Assembly (NCBI RefSeq): GCF_902459775.1
Contig: NZ_CABPSQ010000013.1
Span: 84,114-148,113, forward strand
DNA length: 64,000 bases
Direction of reading: 5' to 3'
Source of the DNA: Pandoraea captiosa
GTDB taxonomy: Bacteria > Pseudomonadota > Gammaproteobacteria > Burkholderiales > Burkholderiaceae
The position numbers and the translations under genes are program-made. Below are positions 20,479 through 29,792 of this stretch, one piece after another. The notes below the pieces were generated by a model. The model was not told the DNA's origin. It searched no databases and saw only the letters and a list, made by a program, of their open reading frames with translations. Within the stretch, counting starts at the first letter, position 1. Each line of letters starts with the position of its first letter.

Positions 20479-21918
20479 TTATTGCGAAATCTTCTCCAGC
20501 GCGATATCTCGCGTGCGGGGCCCCATCAGACCGATGGAGAGCATGACGATCAGCATGGCGCACGAGATGAACGCGAACACGCCCGTCACCCCGAAATTGC
20601 GCAGCACCGACGCGATCAGAAACGCCGTGAAGATCGCCGAGAAGCGGCTCCACGAATAGACGAAACCGACGGCACGCGCGCGAATGCCGGTAGGAAACAG
20701 TTCCGTCTGATACGCGTGATAGCTGTACGACATGATGTTGTTGGCGAGCGTGAGGCCGATGCCCATGGCGATGAGCAGATAGGACGACGTCACCTGCGAG
20801 AACACGATGCCGCACACGATACCGATGCCGGCCGTCCACACGATCGCGTGCTTGCGCTCGACCTTGTCGGCCATCCACAGGCCAATGAGCGGTCCGACCG
20901 GGGCTGCCAGCGCAATCACGCTCGAATATGCGAGGCTCGTCGTCACCGTAATGCCCTGCTTGATGAGCAGCGTGGGCACCCAGTTGGCAAAGCCGTAGAA
21001 GCCGACGGTCTGGAAGATATTGAACAGAATCATCATGATCGCGCGCTTGCGGTACGGCGGCACCCACATGTCGCGAAACGCGCTCTTCGGCACTACGGGG
21101 TCCGGCTTGCCCGGCGGGGGCAACGGCTTGCCGTACTCGCGCTCGACCTGCGCTTCGAGCGCCGCGAGCACCCGCCCGGCTTCGTCCAGACGCCCCTTCT
21201 GGGCGAGCCATCGCGGGCTCTCCGGCAGCGCGCGACGAATCCACCACACGAACACCGCACCGTGCGCGCCGATGAGCACCACCCAGCGCCAGCCCTCCAG
21301 CCCCAGGAACTCGCGCGGCACCAGCCAGTAGGACAGGAACGCAACGACGGGGACCGCCGTGAAGCCGACGGCCTGTTCGCAGGCGAAGGCGCGCCCGCGA
21401 ATCTGCTTGGGCACGAGTTCCGCGATGTAGGTGCCGATCGTGACCAGTTCGACGGCGATGCCGAGGCCGACGACGAAGCGCCAGAAGTTCACGCCGGTCG
21501 CCGTCTCCTGAAACGCCATGATGACGTTGGCCACGGTGTACCAGAGCAGCGAGCCGGTGAATACCGCGCGTCGTCCGAAGCGGTCGGCAAGAAAACCGCA
21601 CGCGATGGTGCCGATGAAGAGCCCCGAGAACAGCGCGGCAATGAAGCTCGCCACGCCCGTCGTCCCGAACAGGCCGGGCGTCGTGGGTGTGAGAATGCCG
21701 CTCTTCACGAGCCCCGGCGCAATGTAGCCGGTGTAGAGCAGATCGTAGAGTTCGAAAAAGAAACCCAGACTGAGCAGCACTACCAGCTTCCAGACGGTGC
21801 GGGTCGGCGGCAGTCGGTCGAGTCGGGCGGAAATCTCGCCTGCGCTCAGGCGGGTTGCCGCAGGCGTGGCTTGTGCGGCGTGGGAAATGGAAGGCATCGA
21901 TACGTCGGGGGATGGCAT
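20479..21918 (-). CDS. MFS transporter (metabolite:H+ symporter/sugar-porter-like)
   Basis: A 479-residue inner-membrane protein with twelve predicted helices and a polar N terminus of about 45 residues. The MFS signatures are [13 protein letters not shown] between helices 2 and 3 and [12 protein letters not shown] after helix 6, typical of the sugar-porter and SV2/NiaP-like branch. The start has GGAGA eight bases upstream. Its neighbour on the same strand is an aconitase-family enzyme, which suggests import of a carboxylic or dicarboxylic acid. That substrate is an inference. Confidence 0.87.
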   Translation of the reverse strand: MPSPDVSMPSISHAAQATPAATRLSAGEISARLDRLPPTRTVWKLVVLLSLGFFFELYDLLYTGYIAPGLVKSGILTPTTPGLFGTTGVASFIAALFSGLFIGTIACGFLADRFGRRAVFTGSLLWYTVANVIMAFQETATGVNFWRFVVGLGIAVELVTIGTYIAELVPKQIRGRAFACEQAVGFTAVPVVAFLSYWLVPREFLGLEGWRWVVLIGAHGAVFVWWIRRALPESPRWLAQKGRLDEAGRVLAALEAQVEREYGKPLPPPGKPDPVVPKSAFRDMWVPPYRKRAIMMILFNIFQTVGFYGFANWVPTLLIKQGITVTTSLAYSSVIALAAPVGPLIGLWMADKVERKHAIVWTAGIGIVCGIVFSQVTSSYLLIAMGIGLTLANNIMSYSYHAYQTELFPTGIRARAVGFVYSWSRFSAIFTAFLIASVLRNFGVTGVFAFISCAMLIVMLSIGLMGPRTRDIALEKISQ

Positions 21919-22177
21919 GAAAATCGTCTCCGGGCCCGTTCGGTCATGGCCGAACTGCTCACTTGACCGACATCGCTGACGGACGTCGGATACACCATGA
22001 ATCGACAGGCACGAGGCCGAAATTGTGCCACGAATGACACCGCGCCAGTCACCTTTGCCACGTACTACGAAAATTTGCGATGTTCACGAACAACAGCACA
22101 GTGCAGCGCGAAAGGTTGCCGCGCGCAGCATGACGCGCCGAAAGACACGCCCGTCGCAGTATTCGACGCGCCTGTCG

Positions 22178-22210
22178 AAACGTGTCCCAAACGTGTCCTA
22201 AACGTGTCCA
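22178..22210. repeat. Three tandem copies of an 11-base unit
   Basis: AAACGTGTCC plus one variable base, repeated three times, lies just beyond the 3' end of the aconitase-family gene within the 306-bp gap to the MFS start. I see no gene in that gap; it may hold the MFS promoter. Confidence 0.75.
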
Positions 22211-22224
22211 TAAGCGGTGCCGGA

Positions 22225-24174
22225 TTACGACGTCGCCACCGCCTTCAGTTCGTCGAAACTGGCGATGCGCCCGGCAAGCGCGCTCGCAGCCACCGTGTAC
22301 GGGCTTGCCAGCCAGACGCTGCCGGGGCCCGAGCGCCCCGGGAAATTGCGGTTGATCGCACTGATCGTGACTTGCCCGGCGGATGTCGACTGGCCGGGGC
22401 CACAGTTCGCACATGCGCCGCATCCCGGCATGATGAGCGTCGCGCCCGCGTCCGCGAACGTCTTCAGATAGCCCTGCCGCTCGCAATACGCGCGCACGTC
22501 CATGGTGCCGAATTGCAGGAAGAGCGACTTGCCCGGCGCGACGCGCAGGCCTCTCGCCAGCCCCCACGAGAGCACATCGTGATACGCGTCGAAGTCATCG
22601 CGCTTGCCCGCGGTGCACGAGCCGCCATAGGCGATGTCGATCGGCACGGGCGTGTCCAGTTCGGCCAGCGCGACACCATTGCCCGGGTCGCCGGGGCGCG
22701 CGAGCATCGGCGTGAGCGATGCGGCATCGATACGGATCACGTCGTGATAGACGGCGTCGGCATCGCTCGTCATCCACGGTTCGAGCGCGAAATCGATACC
22801 GCGACGCGCCTTGAGGAACGCCACCGTTTTTTCGTCCGGTGCCACGATGCCGGTAAAACCGCCCAGCTCCGCGACCATATTGGTCAGCGTGGCGCGCTCG
22901 TCGACCGACATGGCGCGCACCGCGCTGCCCGCATATTCGAAGACGAGACCGATGGCGCCGCCGCTGCGAATCGTGTCCAGGCGCAGCAAATGGAGGACGA
23001 CATCCTTGGCCGTCACGCCCGGCGCGAGTTCACCGTCGATCTCGATGCGAAGGGTCTGCGGCACCTTGCAGCGCACATACCCCGTCACCCAGCTGTTCGC
23101 GATGTCGGTAGCGCCTGCGCCGAAGGCGAGACAACCCAGCGCCCCCGCGTGTGGCGTATGAGAATCCGTGCCGATGACGATCTGGCCGGGGAGCGCGTAG
23201 CGTTCGGCCATGAGCGCGTGGCAAATGCCGTCGGCGCCCTCGGCCCCCGGTTCGCCGTCGTCGGCCAGTTGCCCGTGCGCGAGCACGGGATATCGGGCGA
23301 CGAACTCGCGATGCCCGCCGGTCAGATTCGCCACACCGGGCAACAGGCCCTGCGAGACGTGGGGAAAGCTCTGCCCGGCGAGCACCAGGTGGTCCTGAAA
23401 CGCGATGATGCGTGCGGGATCGTGCAGCGCCGCCGGTTCGCCGAAGGCGCGATGCATCAGGTGCGCGCACATACCGGTGAAGTAATCGTGCGAGAAACGC
23501 CAGTCCACTCGCACGAACACGCCGTCGCCATGGTCGGTGCCCGGCGTGCTCGGGTGCAGGCGTTGCGCCATGATCTTCTCGACGAGTGTGCGCGCTCGTG
23601 TGTCGGTGCGCGCGACCGGCGCCGGCCACTCGGCGAACTTGCTGTACGCGAGCAGACCGCCACTGCGGATGATCTGCTGCGTGAGGGCGTCCCGCCCTTT
23701 GAGAAATTCGGTAATCGGAATGGCCTCACCGGCCAGAATGCGCTCGAGCACGCCGAAGTCTGTCGTGGTCAGAATGCCGATGTTGTCGCAGTTCTGCTGA
23801 TAGATGCGCTCGAAGCTCTCGGCCACAATCAGCCGTATGCCGGCCGACAGTTCGGCGAGCGGACTCGATTCGCGCGACGAGCCCTTGCCGTAACGCTTGC
23901 CCGCGACCGTCACCTGAAAGCCGCCGCGACGCACGTCGTGCTCGCCGATGGGCGTCTCGTTTCCCGCCTTGAAACCGACGTACGGATAGCGACCGAGCCG
24001 CTCGTCGTACGTGAGCATGACGGTCACCGGCGTGATTTCGTCCGTCGAAACGTTATCGCGCAACGCACCGGCTTGCACGCGGGTAATGGACTCGCCTGCG
24101 ATCTGACGACGCACGATGGCGGGATCGTCGGACAGGAACAGCACGCGGCCGTCGAAACGAATGATGTCTTCCAT
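22225..24174 (-). CDS. Aconitase-family hydratase with reversed domain order
   Basis: A 649-residue protein. Residues 1-180 are the small swivel domain (DNVSTDEITP, YGKGSSRESSPLAE), normally found at the C terminus or as a separate LeuD-like subunit. The remainder is the large 4Fe-4S catalytic domain, with IGTDSHTPHAGALG, AYGGSCTAGKRDD and cluster cysteines in MPGCGACANCGPG. The reaction is hydration/dehydration of a hydroxy-tricarboxylate or isopropylmalate-like acid, but the substrate is unknown. The start at 24174 has GGAGG upstream. A LysR gene lies just upstream on the same strand and a carrier downstream, suggesting a small catabolic locus. Confidence 0.85.
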   Translation of the reverse strand: MEDIIRFDGRVLFLSDDPAIVRRQIAGESITRVQAGALRDNVSTDEITPVTVMLTYDERLGRYPYVGFKAGNETPIGEHDVRRGGFQVTVAGKRYGKGSSRESSPLAELSAGIRLIVAESFERIYQQNCDNIGILTTTDFGVLERILAGEAIPITEFLKGRDALTQQIIRSGGLLAYSKFAEWPAPVARTDTRARTLVEKIMAQRLHPSTPGTDHGDGVFVRVDWRFSHDYFTGMCAHLMHRAFGEPAALHDPARIIAFQDHLVLAGQSFPHVSQGLLPGVANLTGGHREFVARYPVLAHGQLADDGEPGAEGADGICHALMAERYALPGQIVIGTDSHTPHAGALGCLAFGAGATDIANSWVTGYVRCKVPQTLRIEIDGELAPGVTAKDVVLHLLRLDTIRSGGAIGLVFEYAGSAVRAMSVDERATLTNMVAELGGFTGIVAPDEKTVAFLKARRGIDFALEPWMTSDADAVYHDVIRIDAASLTPMLARPGDPGNGVALAELDTPVPIDIAYGGSCTAGKRDDFDAYHDVLSWGLARGLRVAPGKSLFLQFGTMDVRAYCERQGYLKTFADAGATLIMPGCGACANCGPGQSTSAGQVTISAINRNFPGRSGPGSVWLASPYTVAASALAGRIASFDELKAVATS

Positions 24175-24344
24175 GCGGTAATTGCCTCCGGAAGACAGCA
24201 TAGCGGCCGCGTCATCGCCCTGCCGTGCCGTCTCGGCAAGCCGGGCGTGACCGTTTGCGAAGCGATGAGATCTTGAAGCCGCGTCGGTACGAGGAAAACG
24301 AGGGGCGCTTTCAGGGTGTCGGCGCGCAAGGCGTAGCGATCGCG

Positions 24345-25295
24345 CTAGGCACCGGTCGACGGTCCCTGCCCTTGCTGTCCGTGCTGCCCCTGCTGTCCCT
24401 GCGCCAGAAAATTCACCACGGCCGACGCCGTCGCACTCAACTGCTCGCGCGACGGGAAAACGAGCCACAACTGGCGATGCGCCCATTCGTCGGTCAGCGG
24501 CCGCACGACAATGTCGAGCTTGCCGACGTACAACTGGCCGACCTGCTCCGGCGCGATGGCGATGCCCAGCCCCGCGTGCGCCATGCGACACAAGGCATCG
24601 AGACTCGACACGCGAATCTTGATGCGCAACGATTCCCCGGCGGCACTCGCCTGCTGGCGCAACAACTGCGTGAGCGCGCTGTTGCCTTGCAGGCCAACGA
24701 GCGTCTCGCCCGCACAGGCCGAGAACGGAATCTCGCCGGTACGCGCGGCCAACGGGTGGCTCGCGGGCAGAATCACGGCCAGCCGGTCGCGCCGGTAAGG
24801 CACCATCGTGAAGGCTTCGATGCCTTCGACGGCGTTACAAATGCCCACATCCACCGCACGCTCGGCCACGCGTTGCAACACCTCGTTGCTGTGCTGCTCG
24901 TCGAGTTCGACGTCCACCGCGGAAAACACGCGTCCGAACGCGGCCAGGTCTTCCGGCAGGAACTGCACGATGGCCGACAGATTGGCCGCGATGCGCACGC
25001 TCCCGCGCGCGCCTTCATGAAATTGGGACAGCTCGGCACCCAGCGATTCGATCGTGCCTAAAATCCGTTCGGCGTAGCGGCGTACCGTCTCACCGACCGG
25101 CGTGACGGTGATCCCGCGCTGATGACGCTGGATGAGGGGAAGGCCGACGATGGCTTCGATGTCGGCAATGCGGCGGCTGATGGCCGAGGGCGCGATGAAC
25201 TCCCGCTCGGCGGCGCGCGCCATGCTCCGCTCCTGGCAAACGGCCACGAAAAGACGCAAAGAAGTGAGATCAAGCTTGCGGAGAAGGTTTTCCAT
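24345..25295 (-). CDS. LysR-family transcriptional regulator
   Basis: A 316-residue regulator with an N-terminal HTH (SLRLFVAVCQERSMARAAEREF, recognition APSAISRRIADIE) and a type-2 periplasmic binding effector domain. A Gln/Gly-rich tail (GQQGQHGQQGQG) closes the protein and is probably disordered. It precedes the aconitase-family gene on the same strand with a 170-bp gap and is divergent from pyrB. The most likely targets are the aconitase-like and MFS genes; this is an inference from position. Confidence 0.88.
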   Translation of the reverse strand: MENLLRKLDLTSLRLFVAVCQERSMARAAEREFIAPSAISRRIADIEAIVGLPLIQRHQRGITVTPVGETVRRYAERILGTIESLGAELSQFHEGARGSVRIAANLSAIVQFLPEDLAAFGRVFSAVDVELDEQHSNEVLQRVAERAVDVGICNAVEGIEAFTMVPYRRDRLAVILPASHPLAARTGEIPFSACAGETLVGLQGNSALTQLLRQQASAAGESLRIKIRVSSLDALCRMAHAGLGIAIAPEQVGQLYVGKLDIVVRPLTDEWAHRQLWLVFPSREQLSATASAVVNFLAQGQQGQHGQQGQGPSTGA

Positions 25296-25369
25296 AACCC
25301 GTACGGCAATACACCGGAAATGCCGGAAACGCCCGGCTGGCGCGGCCCCGCGAGGAGCACGTCTTTTGC

Positions 25370-25398
25370 TGGACAAACAACGAATCGACGCCTATTAT
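25370..25398 (+). promoter_or_regulatory. Candidate sigma-70 promoter of pyrB
   Basis: TGGACA at 25370-25375 and TATTAT at 25393-25398, separated by 17 bp. Each matches its consensus at five of six positions. The predicted start is about 25 bp upstream of the pyrB ATG. Confidence 0.55.
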
Positions 25399-25431
25399 AC
25401 GCATCGCGTACACATACCTGCCGACCCGACC

Positions 25432-26715
25432 ATGAGTGCACAGCAGACTTTCCTGCGCGACGCGATGCGTCGCCTGAACATGACCCGCGACACCTTCGCC
25501 GAGCGTATCGGCGTTCGCCGGCGCGCCCTCGACACCTGGCTGCTGCCGGAAGACTCGAGCGAATATCGCACGATGCCGAGTATCGTGGAGAAATTCGTCG
25601 GTGAAATTCTCGGTCGCGAGGCACCGTCCGCAGAATCTACGCAAAGCGCACACAAGCCGCTGCGCGAACGCATGGGCCTCGACGGCAAGCCGCATCTGAT
25701 CTCCGTCGACCAGTTCTCGCGCGACTCGCTCGAAGAACTGTTCCACGTCGCCGACATCATGCAGCCGATCGCACGCCGCCAGAAGATTTCGCGCGTGCTC
25801 GAGGGTGCTGTGCTCGGCAATCTGTTCTTCGAAGCCAGCACCCGCACCCGCGTGAGCTTCGGCTCCGCGTTCTGCCGCCTGGGCGGCTCGGTGTGCGACA
25901 CGACCGGCTTCACGTTCTCGTCGATGGCCAAGGGCGAATCGATCTACGACACGAGCCGCGTGATGAGCGGCTATGTCGACGCACTGGTCGTGCGCCACCC
26001 GGAAAAGGGTTCGGTCGCCGAATTCGCGCGCGCCACGAACATCCCCGTCATCAACGGCGGCGACGGGCCGGGCGAACACCCCAGCCAGGCCATTCTCGAC
26101 CTGTACACGATCGGTCGCGAGTTCTCACGTCTTGGCAAGCTGGTCGACGGCGCCCACGTGGCGATGGTCGGTGACCTGCGCTATGGCCGCACGGTGCACT
26201 CGCTCATCAAGCTGCTCGCGCTGTACCGTGGCCTGAAGTTCACGCTGATCTCGCCGCCGTCGCTGGAGATGCCGACGTACATTCTCGATCAGATCTCGCA
26301 GAACGGCCACGTTATCGTGCAAAGCAATTCGCTGGCCGATCTGGCCGGCGCCGATGTCGTCTACGCGACGCGCATCCAGAAAGAGCGCTTCGCCGACGAG
26401 GCCATCGAGGGCTACACCCCCGACTTCCAGATCAACGAAGCGCTCATCAACCAGTACTGCGACAGCCGCACGATCATCATGCACCCGCTGCCGCGCGACA
26501 GCCGCCCGGGCGCAAACGATCTGTCGACGGACCTCAATCACGATCCGCGTCTGGCGATCTTCCGCCAGACGGACAACGGGATTCCGGTGCGTATGGCGAT
26601 CTTCGCCATTCTGCTCGGCGTGGACAAGCAGGTGCAGCACAGCATGCGCGACGCGGCATGGCGCTCGCCGTCGCACATCGGTCCGGACGACGCGCTGTTC
26701 GACGGCCTCGACTGA
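25432..26715 (+). CDS. pyrB: Aspartate carbamoyltransferase with N-terminal HTH-like extension
   Basis: A 427-residue enzyme catalysing carbamoyl phosphate + aspartate to carbamoyl-aspartate in pyrimidine synthesis. The catalytic motifs are intact: FFEASTRTR (132-140), SSMAKGES, INGGDGPGEHPSQ and MHPLPRDSRPG. The usual catalytic chain is about 310 residues. Here about 75 extra residues precede it, and residues 12-45 (RRLNMTRDTFAERIGVRRRA...) look like a lambda-repressor-type helix-turn-helix. The gene start is fixed by the frame and the promoter just upstream. I recall long PyrB forms in Burkholderiaceae, so the extension is probably real, but its role is unknown. Confidence 0.93.
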   Translation: MSAQQTFLRDAMRRLNMTRDTFAERIGVRRRALDTWLLPEDSSEYRTMPSIVEKFVGEILGREAPSAESTQSAHKPLRERMGLDGKPHLISVDQFSRDSLEELFHVADIMQPIARRQKISRVLEGAVLGNLFFEASTRTRVSFGSAFCRLGGSVCDTTGFTFSSMAKGESIYDTSRVMSGYVDALVVRHPEKGSVAEFARATNIPVINGGDGPGEHPSQAILDLYTIGREFSRLGKLVDGAHVAMVGDLRYGRTVHSLIKLLALYRGLKFTLISPPSLEMPTYILDQISQNGHVIVQSNSLADLAGADVVYATRIQKERFADEAIEGYTPDFQINEALINQYCDSRTIIMHPLPRDSRPGANDLSTDLNHDPRLAIFRQTDNGIPVRMAIFAILLGVDKQVQHSMRDAAWRSPSHIGPDDALFDGLD

Positions 26716-26808
26716 TCGTCAGCCCTCAGGGCTTACCCCTGACGCGGCGGACCGGTGGACCGGCGGAACTCAAGCCGCCGCACCACGGATCGCCCGCATT
26801 CGACACCG

Positions 26809-26842
26809 CACTGCCCCCAACGGATTTTTCGCGGGGGCAGTG
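26809..26842. repeat. Inverted repeat between pyrB and fbp
   Basis: Ten-base arms CACTGCCCCC and GGGGGCAGTG enclose a 14-base T-rich loop. No T-run follows on either strand. It may attenuate pyrB read-through into fbp. Confidence 0.5.
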
Positions 26843-26908
26843 TCGCTTTACGAGTAAAATTGCGTCCATCACGAATAGGTACGCTTTTTTGCATTTCCGG
26901 AGGCCCCC

Positions 26909-27922
26909 ATGCGGCGCAAGACCCTTACCCAATATCTCATCGAACAGCAACGGGAATACAACAACATTCCCGCCGAGCTGCGCCTGCTGATCGAAGTCGT
27001 TGCACGCGCGTGCAAGTCCATCAGCCATGCCGTGTCCAAGGGGGCGCTCGGTGGCGTGCTGGGCAGTGCCGGCAGCGAGAACGTGCAGGGTGAAGTGCAG
27101 AAGAAGCTCGACGTGATCTCCAACGAGATCATGCTCGAAGCGAACGAATGGGGCGGTCATCTTGCGGCCATGGCGTCGGAGGAAATGGAAGATGTCTTTC
27201 ACATTCCGAACCGCTATCCGCAAGGCGAATATCTGCTGATGTTCGATCCGCTCGACGGTTCGTCGAACATCGACGTGAACGTGTCGATCGGCACGATCTT
27301 CTCGGTGCTGCGTTGCCCGGAAGGCGTGACGGATCCGACGGAGAAGGACTTCCTGCAACCCGGCACGCAACAGGTCGCAGCCGGTTACGCCGTATATGGT
27401 CCCCAGACGGTGCTGGTGCTCACCACGGGTCACGGCGTGAACTGTTTCACGCTGGATCGCGAGATGGGTTCGTGGGTGCTGACGCAGGAGGGCATGCGTA
27501 TTCCGGAAGACACCAAGGAATTCGCTATCAACATGTCGAACGAGCGCCACTGGTATCCGCCGGTGCAGCGTTACATCGGCGAGTTGCTGCAAGGCAAGGA
27601 AGGCGTACGCGGCAAGGATTTCAACATGCGCTGGATCGCCTCGATGGTGGCGGACGTGCATCGTATTCTCACGCGCGGCGGCGTCTTCATGTACCCGGCC
27701 GACAAGCGCGATCCGGACAAGCCGGGCAAGCTGCGCATCATGTACGAGGCCAACCCGATGAGCTTCCTCGTGGAGCAGGCAGGCGGCGCCGCCACCAACG
27801 GCGTGCAGCGCATTCTGGACATTCAGCCGCAGAAACTGCATGAGCGTGTGGCCGTGTTCCTCGGCTCGAAAAACGAAGTCGAACGCGTGACCGGTTATCA
27901 CCACGAGGCCGGCGCGAAGTAA
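26909..27922 (+). CDS. fbp: Fructose-1,6-bisphosphatase, class I
   Basis: A 337-residue gluconeogenic enzyme that hydrolyses fructose-1,6-bisphosphate. The metal-binding motifs are present: [11 protein letters not shown] and [22 protein letters not shown], followed by the phosphate-binding [14 protein letters not shown] and [15 protein letters not shown]. The length is typical. GGAGG lies 8 bases before the ATG. It is the last chromosomal protein gene before the tRNA and prophage. Confidence 0.96.
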   Translation: MRRKTLTQYLIEQQREYNNIPAELRLLIEVVARACKSISHAVSKGALGGVLGSAGSENVQGEVQKKLDVISNEIMLEANEWGGHLAAMASEEMEDVFHIPNRYPQGEYLLMFDPLDGSSNIDVNVSIGTIFSVLRCPEGVTDPTEKDFLQPGTQQVAAGYAVYGPQTVLVLTTGHGVNCFTLDREMGSWVLTQEGMRIPEDTKEFAINMSNERHWYPPVQRYIGELLQGKEGVRGKDFNMRWIASMVADVHRILTRGGVFMYPADKRDPDKPGKLRIMYEANPMSFLVEQAGGAATNGVQRILDIQPQKLHERVAVFLGSKNEVERVTGYHHEAGAK

Positions 27923-28079
27923 CGCGTAGCGCAAGGCAAACACCCGTTAGGACGGTCGTCGTCGCGCAAGCCGCAGACGTGGGAAAAATTTTCGCGACGA
28001 CGAAAGCGCAGGATCGCTGGAATTTCAAGGATTTACGCGCAATGCCCGCAAGCATCACAAAAAATCTTTGAAAAAAGTA

Positions 28080-28107
28080 GTGACAAATCCGGAAAGTCTG
28101 CTAATAT
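28080..28107 (+). promoter_or_regulatory. tRNA-Thr promoter
   Basis: GTGACA at 28080-28085 and TAATAT at 28102-28107 with a 16-bp spacer, 16 bp upstream of the mature tRNA. The AT-rich sequence before it (AAAAAATCTTTGAAAAAAG) could act as an UP element. Confidence 0.65.
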
Positions 28108-28123
28108 CTCACTTCTTCGCAGC

Positions 28124-28199
28124 GCCGGAGTAGCTCAGTCGGTAGAGCAGCTCATTCGTAATGAGAAGGTCGGGGGTTCGATTCCTCTCTCCGGCACCA
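28124..28199 (+). tRNA. tRNA-Thr (anticodon CGT)
   Basis: A 76-base cloverleaf with acceptor arms GCCGGAG / CTCCGGC, D-loop TAGCTCAGTCGGTAGAGCA, anticodon loop TTCGTAA (anticodon CGT), T-loop GGTTCGATTCC and an encoded CCA end. It reads ACG codons. Confidence 0.97.
28160..28199. other. Probable left attachment site (attL) in the tRNA-Thr 3' half
   Basis: The integrase gene begins 185 bp after an intact tRNA 3' end, the standard layout for P4-type integrases that use tRNA genes. The matching attR should repeat part of the tRNA 3' end, but it lies beyond position 64000, so the exact core cannot be defined here. Confidence 0.5.
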
Positions 28200-28233
28200 A
28201 AACCTTGTTTTTTGGAATGCGATGAAGTACGAA

Positions 28234-28267
28234 AGCCGCCGTGGCATATAGCCTGGCGGCTTTTTTA
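28234..28267 (+). terminator. Terminator downstream of tRNA-Thr
   Basis: Hairpin AGCCGCC / GGCGGCT with a 14-base loop and a run of T (28261-28266). It separates the tRNA transcript from the integrase. Confidence 0.8.
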
Positions 28268-28383
28268 TTTGCGCATGTAGTACCATCTGATACCCCTGAA
28301 TACTGACAAGCATGGGGGTATCTCTGGGGGTAGCAGCCAATACCCCCCGTTTTCGATACCCCCACCACCCCGGGAATCGACAG

Positions 28384-29598
28384 ATGGCCCTTACCGACGT
28401 CGAGGTGCGCAAGGCCGCGCCGCGCGAGAAGCAATACCGCCTCACCGACACCGCTGGCATGTATGTGCAGGTGATGCCCAATGGATCGAAGCACTGGCGG
28501 CTGAAATACCGGTTCGGCGGGAAAGAAAAGCTGCTCGCCTTGGGAAGCTATCCAGAAATATCGCTGGCCGAGGCCCGTAAGCGCCGTGACGAGGCGCGCT
28601 TGCAACTGTCCAATGGATCAGATCCTGGCGCCGCCCGCAAGGCTGAGAAACGCGCTACGCGCTTGACCGCCGACGACAGCTTCGAAGCAGTCACGCGGGA
28701 GTGGTTCAGCAAGGTCAAATCAGGCTGGACGGAGAAGTATGGCGAGAAGGTGATCCGCCGGTTTGAGCTGTATGCATTCCCGTGGATCGGTGCCCGACGC
28801 ATTGGAGATATCGAGCCGCCCGACCTGCTTGAGGTGCTGATGCGGGTAGAGCGCGAAGGCAAGCACGAGACGGCGCACCGCCTGCGGGATACGACCGGCC
28901 AGGTGATGCGCTACGCCATCGGGAGCAGTCGGGCTAAGCGAGATATCACGGCCGACCTGCGAGATGCGTTGAAGCCCGTCGAGGTCAGCCACTTCGCCGC
29001 CATCACAGACCCGGCACAAGTTGGTCAGCTACTGCGCTCGATCGACGGATACGCTGGCACGCACACCGTTCGGATTGCCCTCAAGCTTGCCCCAATGCTG
29101 TTTCAGCGCCCCGGCGAACTGCGCATGGCGGAATGGGATGAGGTGGATCTGGACGAGGCGTTGTGGGTGATCCAGCCAAAGCGGATGAAGCGGCGCAAGG
29201 ACGGAAAGCTGTACGGCCGCCCGCACATCGTGCCGCTGCCGACGCAGGCCGTCGAGCTACTGCGCGAGCTGCACAGATTCACGGGCACGCACAAATACGT
29301 ATTCCGCGGCGCGCGCGGCAGCGATCGTCCAATGAGCGACAGCACCATTAACGCGGCGTTGCGCAGCCTCGGCTACGACAGCACGATCATGACCGGCCAT
29401 GGCTTCCGCGCGATGGCGAGAACGATTCTGGATGAAGTGCTGGAAGAAAACGTCGACCACATCGAGGCACAGCTCGCACATAAGGTGCGCGATTCTCTCG
29501 GCCGGGCGTACAACCGCACCAGTCACGTCCAACAGCGCCGCGCGATCATGCAGCGATGGGCTGACTATCTAGACCGCCTGAAGGATGCAGAGAAGTGA
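28384..29598 (+). CDS. int: Prophage integrase (P4-type tyrosine recombinase)
   Basis: A 404-residue site-specific recombinase that inserts and excises the prophage. The N-terminal DUF4102 arm-binding domain (about 1-90) is followed by a core-binding domain (about 97-195) and the catalytic domain. Catalytic residues are in place: R242 (FQRPGELR), H339-x-x-R342 (GHGFRAMAR), H366 (AHKVRDSLG) and Tyr376 (AYNRT). I chose MALTDVEVRKAA at 28384, the usual family start; the frame extends to 28312. It is followed directly by a terminator. Confidence 0.95.
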   Translation: MALTDVEVRKAAPREKQYRLTDTAGMYVQVMPNGSKHWRLKYRFGGKEKLLALGSYPEISLAEARKRRDEARLQLSNGSDPGAARKAEKRATRLTADDSFEAVTREWFSKVKSGWTEKYGEKVIRRFELYAFPWIGARRIGDIEPPDLLEVLMRVEREGKHETAHRLRDTTGQVMRYAIGSSRAKRDITADLRDALKPVEVSHFAAITDPAQVGQLLRSIDGYAGTHTVRIALKLAPMLFQRPGELRMAEWDEVDLDEALWVIQPKRMKRRKDGKLYGRPHIVPLPTQAVELLRELHRFTGTHKYVFRGARGSDRPMSDSTINAALRSLGYDSTIMTGHGFRAMARTILDEVLEENVDHIEAQLAHKVRDSLGRAYNRTSHVQQRRAIMQRWADYLDRLKDAEK

Positions 29599-29599
29599 A

Positions 29600-29624
29600 A
29601 AACCCCGCTTTGGCGGGGCTTTAT
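29600..29624. terminator. Terminator after integrase
   Basis: Hairpin CCCCGC / GCGGGG with loop TTTG, A-run before and CTTTATAT after. The symmetry suggests use from both sides, by int and by the small leftward gene ending at 29628. Confidence 0.7.
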
Positions 29625-29627
29625 ATT

Positions 29628-29735
29628 TCACAGGCCGAGTACAAACCCAAGCAAACCGACGAGAAGAATGATCGGTAAAACGTCCCACCCCGACACCTCC
29701 TCTGTAGGGAGGTCCCTGAACTCTTGATTATTCAT
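29628..29735 (-). CDS. Small membrane peptide of 35 residues
   Basis: A short open frame that a length filter would miss. A polar start (MNNQEFRDLPTEEVSGWD) is followed by one hydrophobic helix (VLPIILLVGLLGFVLGL) that runs to the stop. GGGG lies seven bases before the ATG. It is the last gene of the leftward block before the terminator shared with int. The architecture, a short acidic head and a single terminal membrane helix, resembles phage small membrane effectors, but no homologue is recognised. Confidence 0.5.
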   Translation of the reverse strand: MNNQEFRDLPTEEVSGWDVLPIILLVGLLGFVLGL

Positions 29736-29792
29736 TTTTTCCCCGGATGTCCAAGATGCGCACGCTCATGTGGCGATCGCGCTCCCGGGATT

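Noticed and set aside
26809-26842. Rho-independent terminator of pyrB
   Set aside because: The hairpin is strong but no T-run follows on the plus strand; listed only as an inverted repeat.
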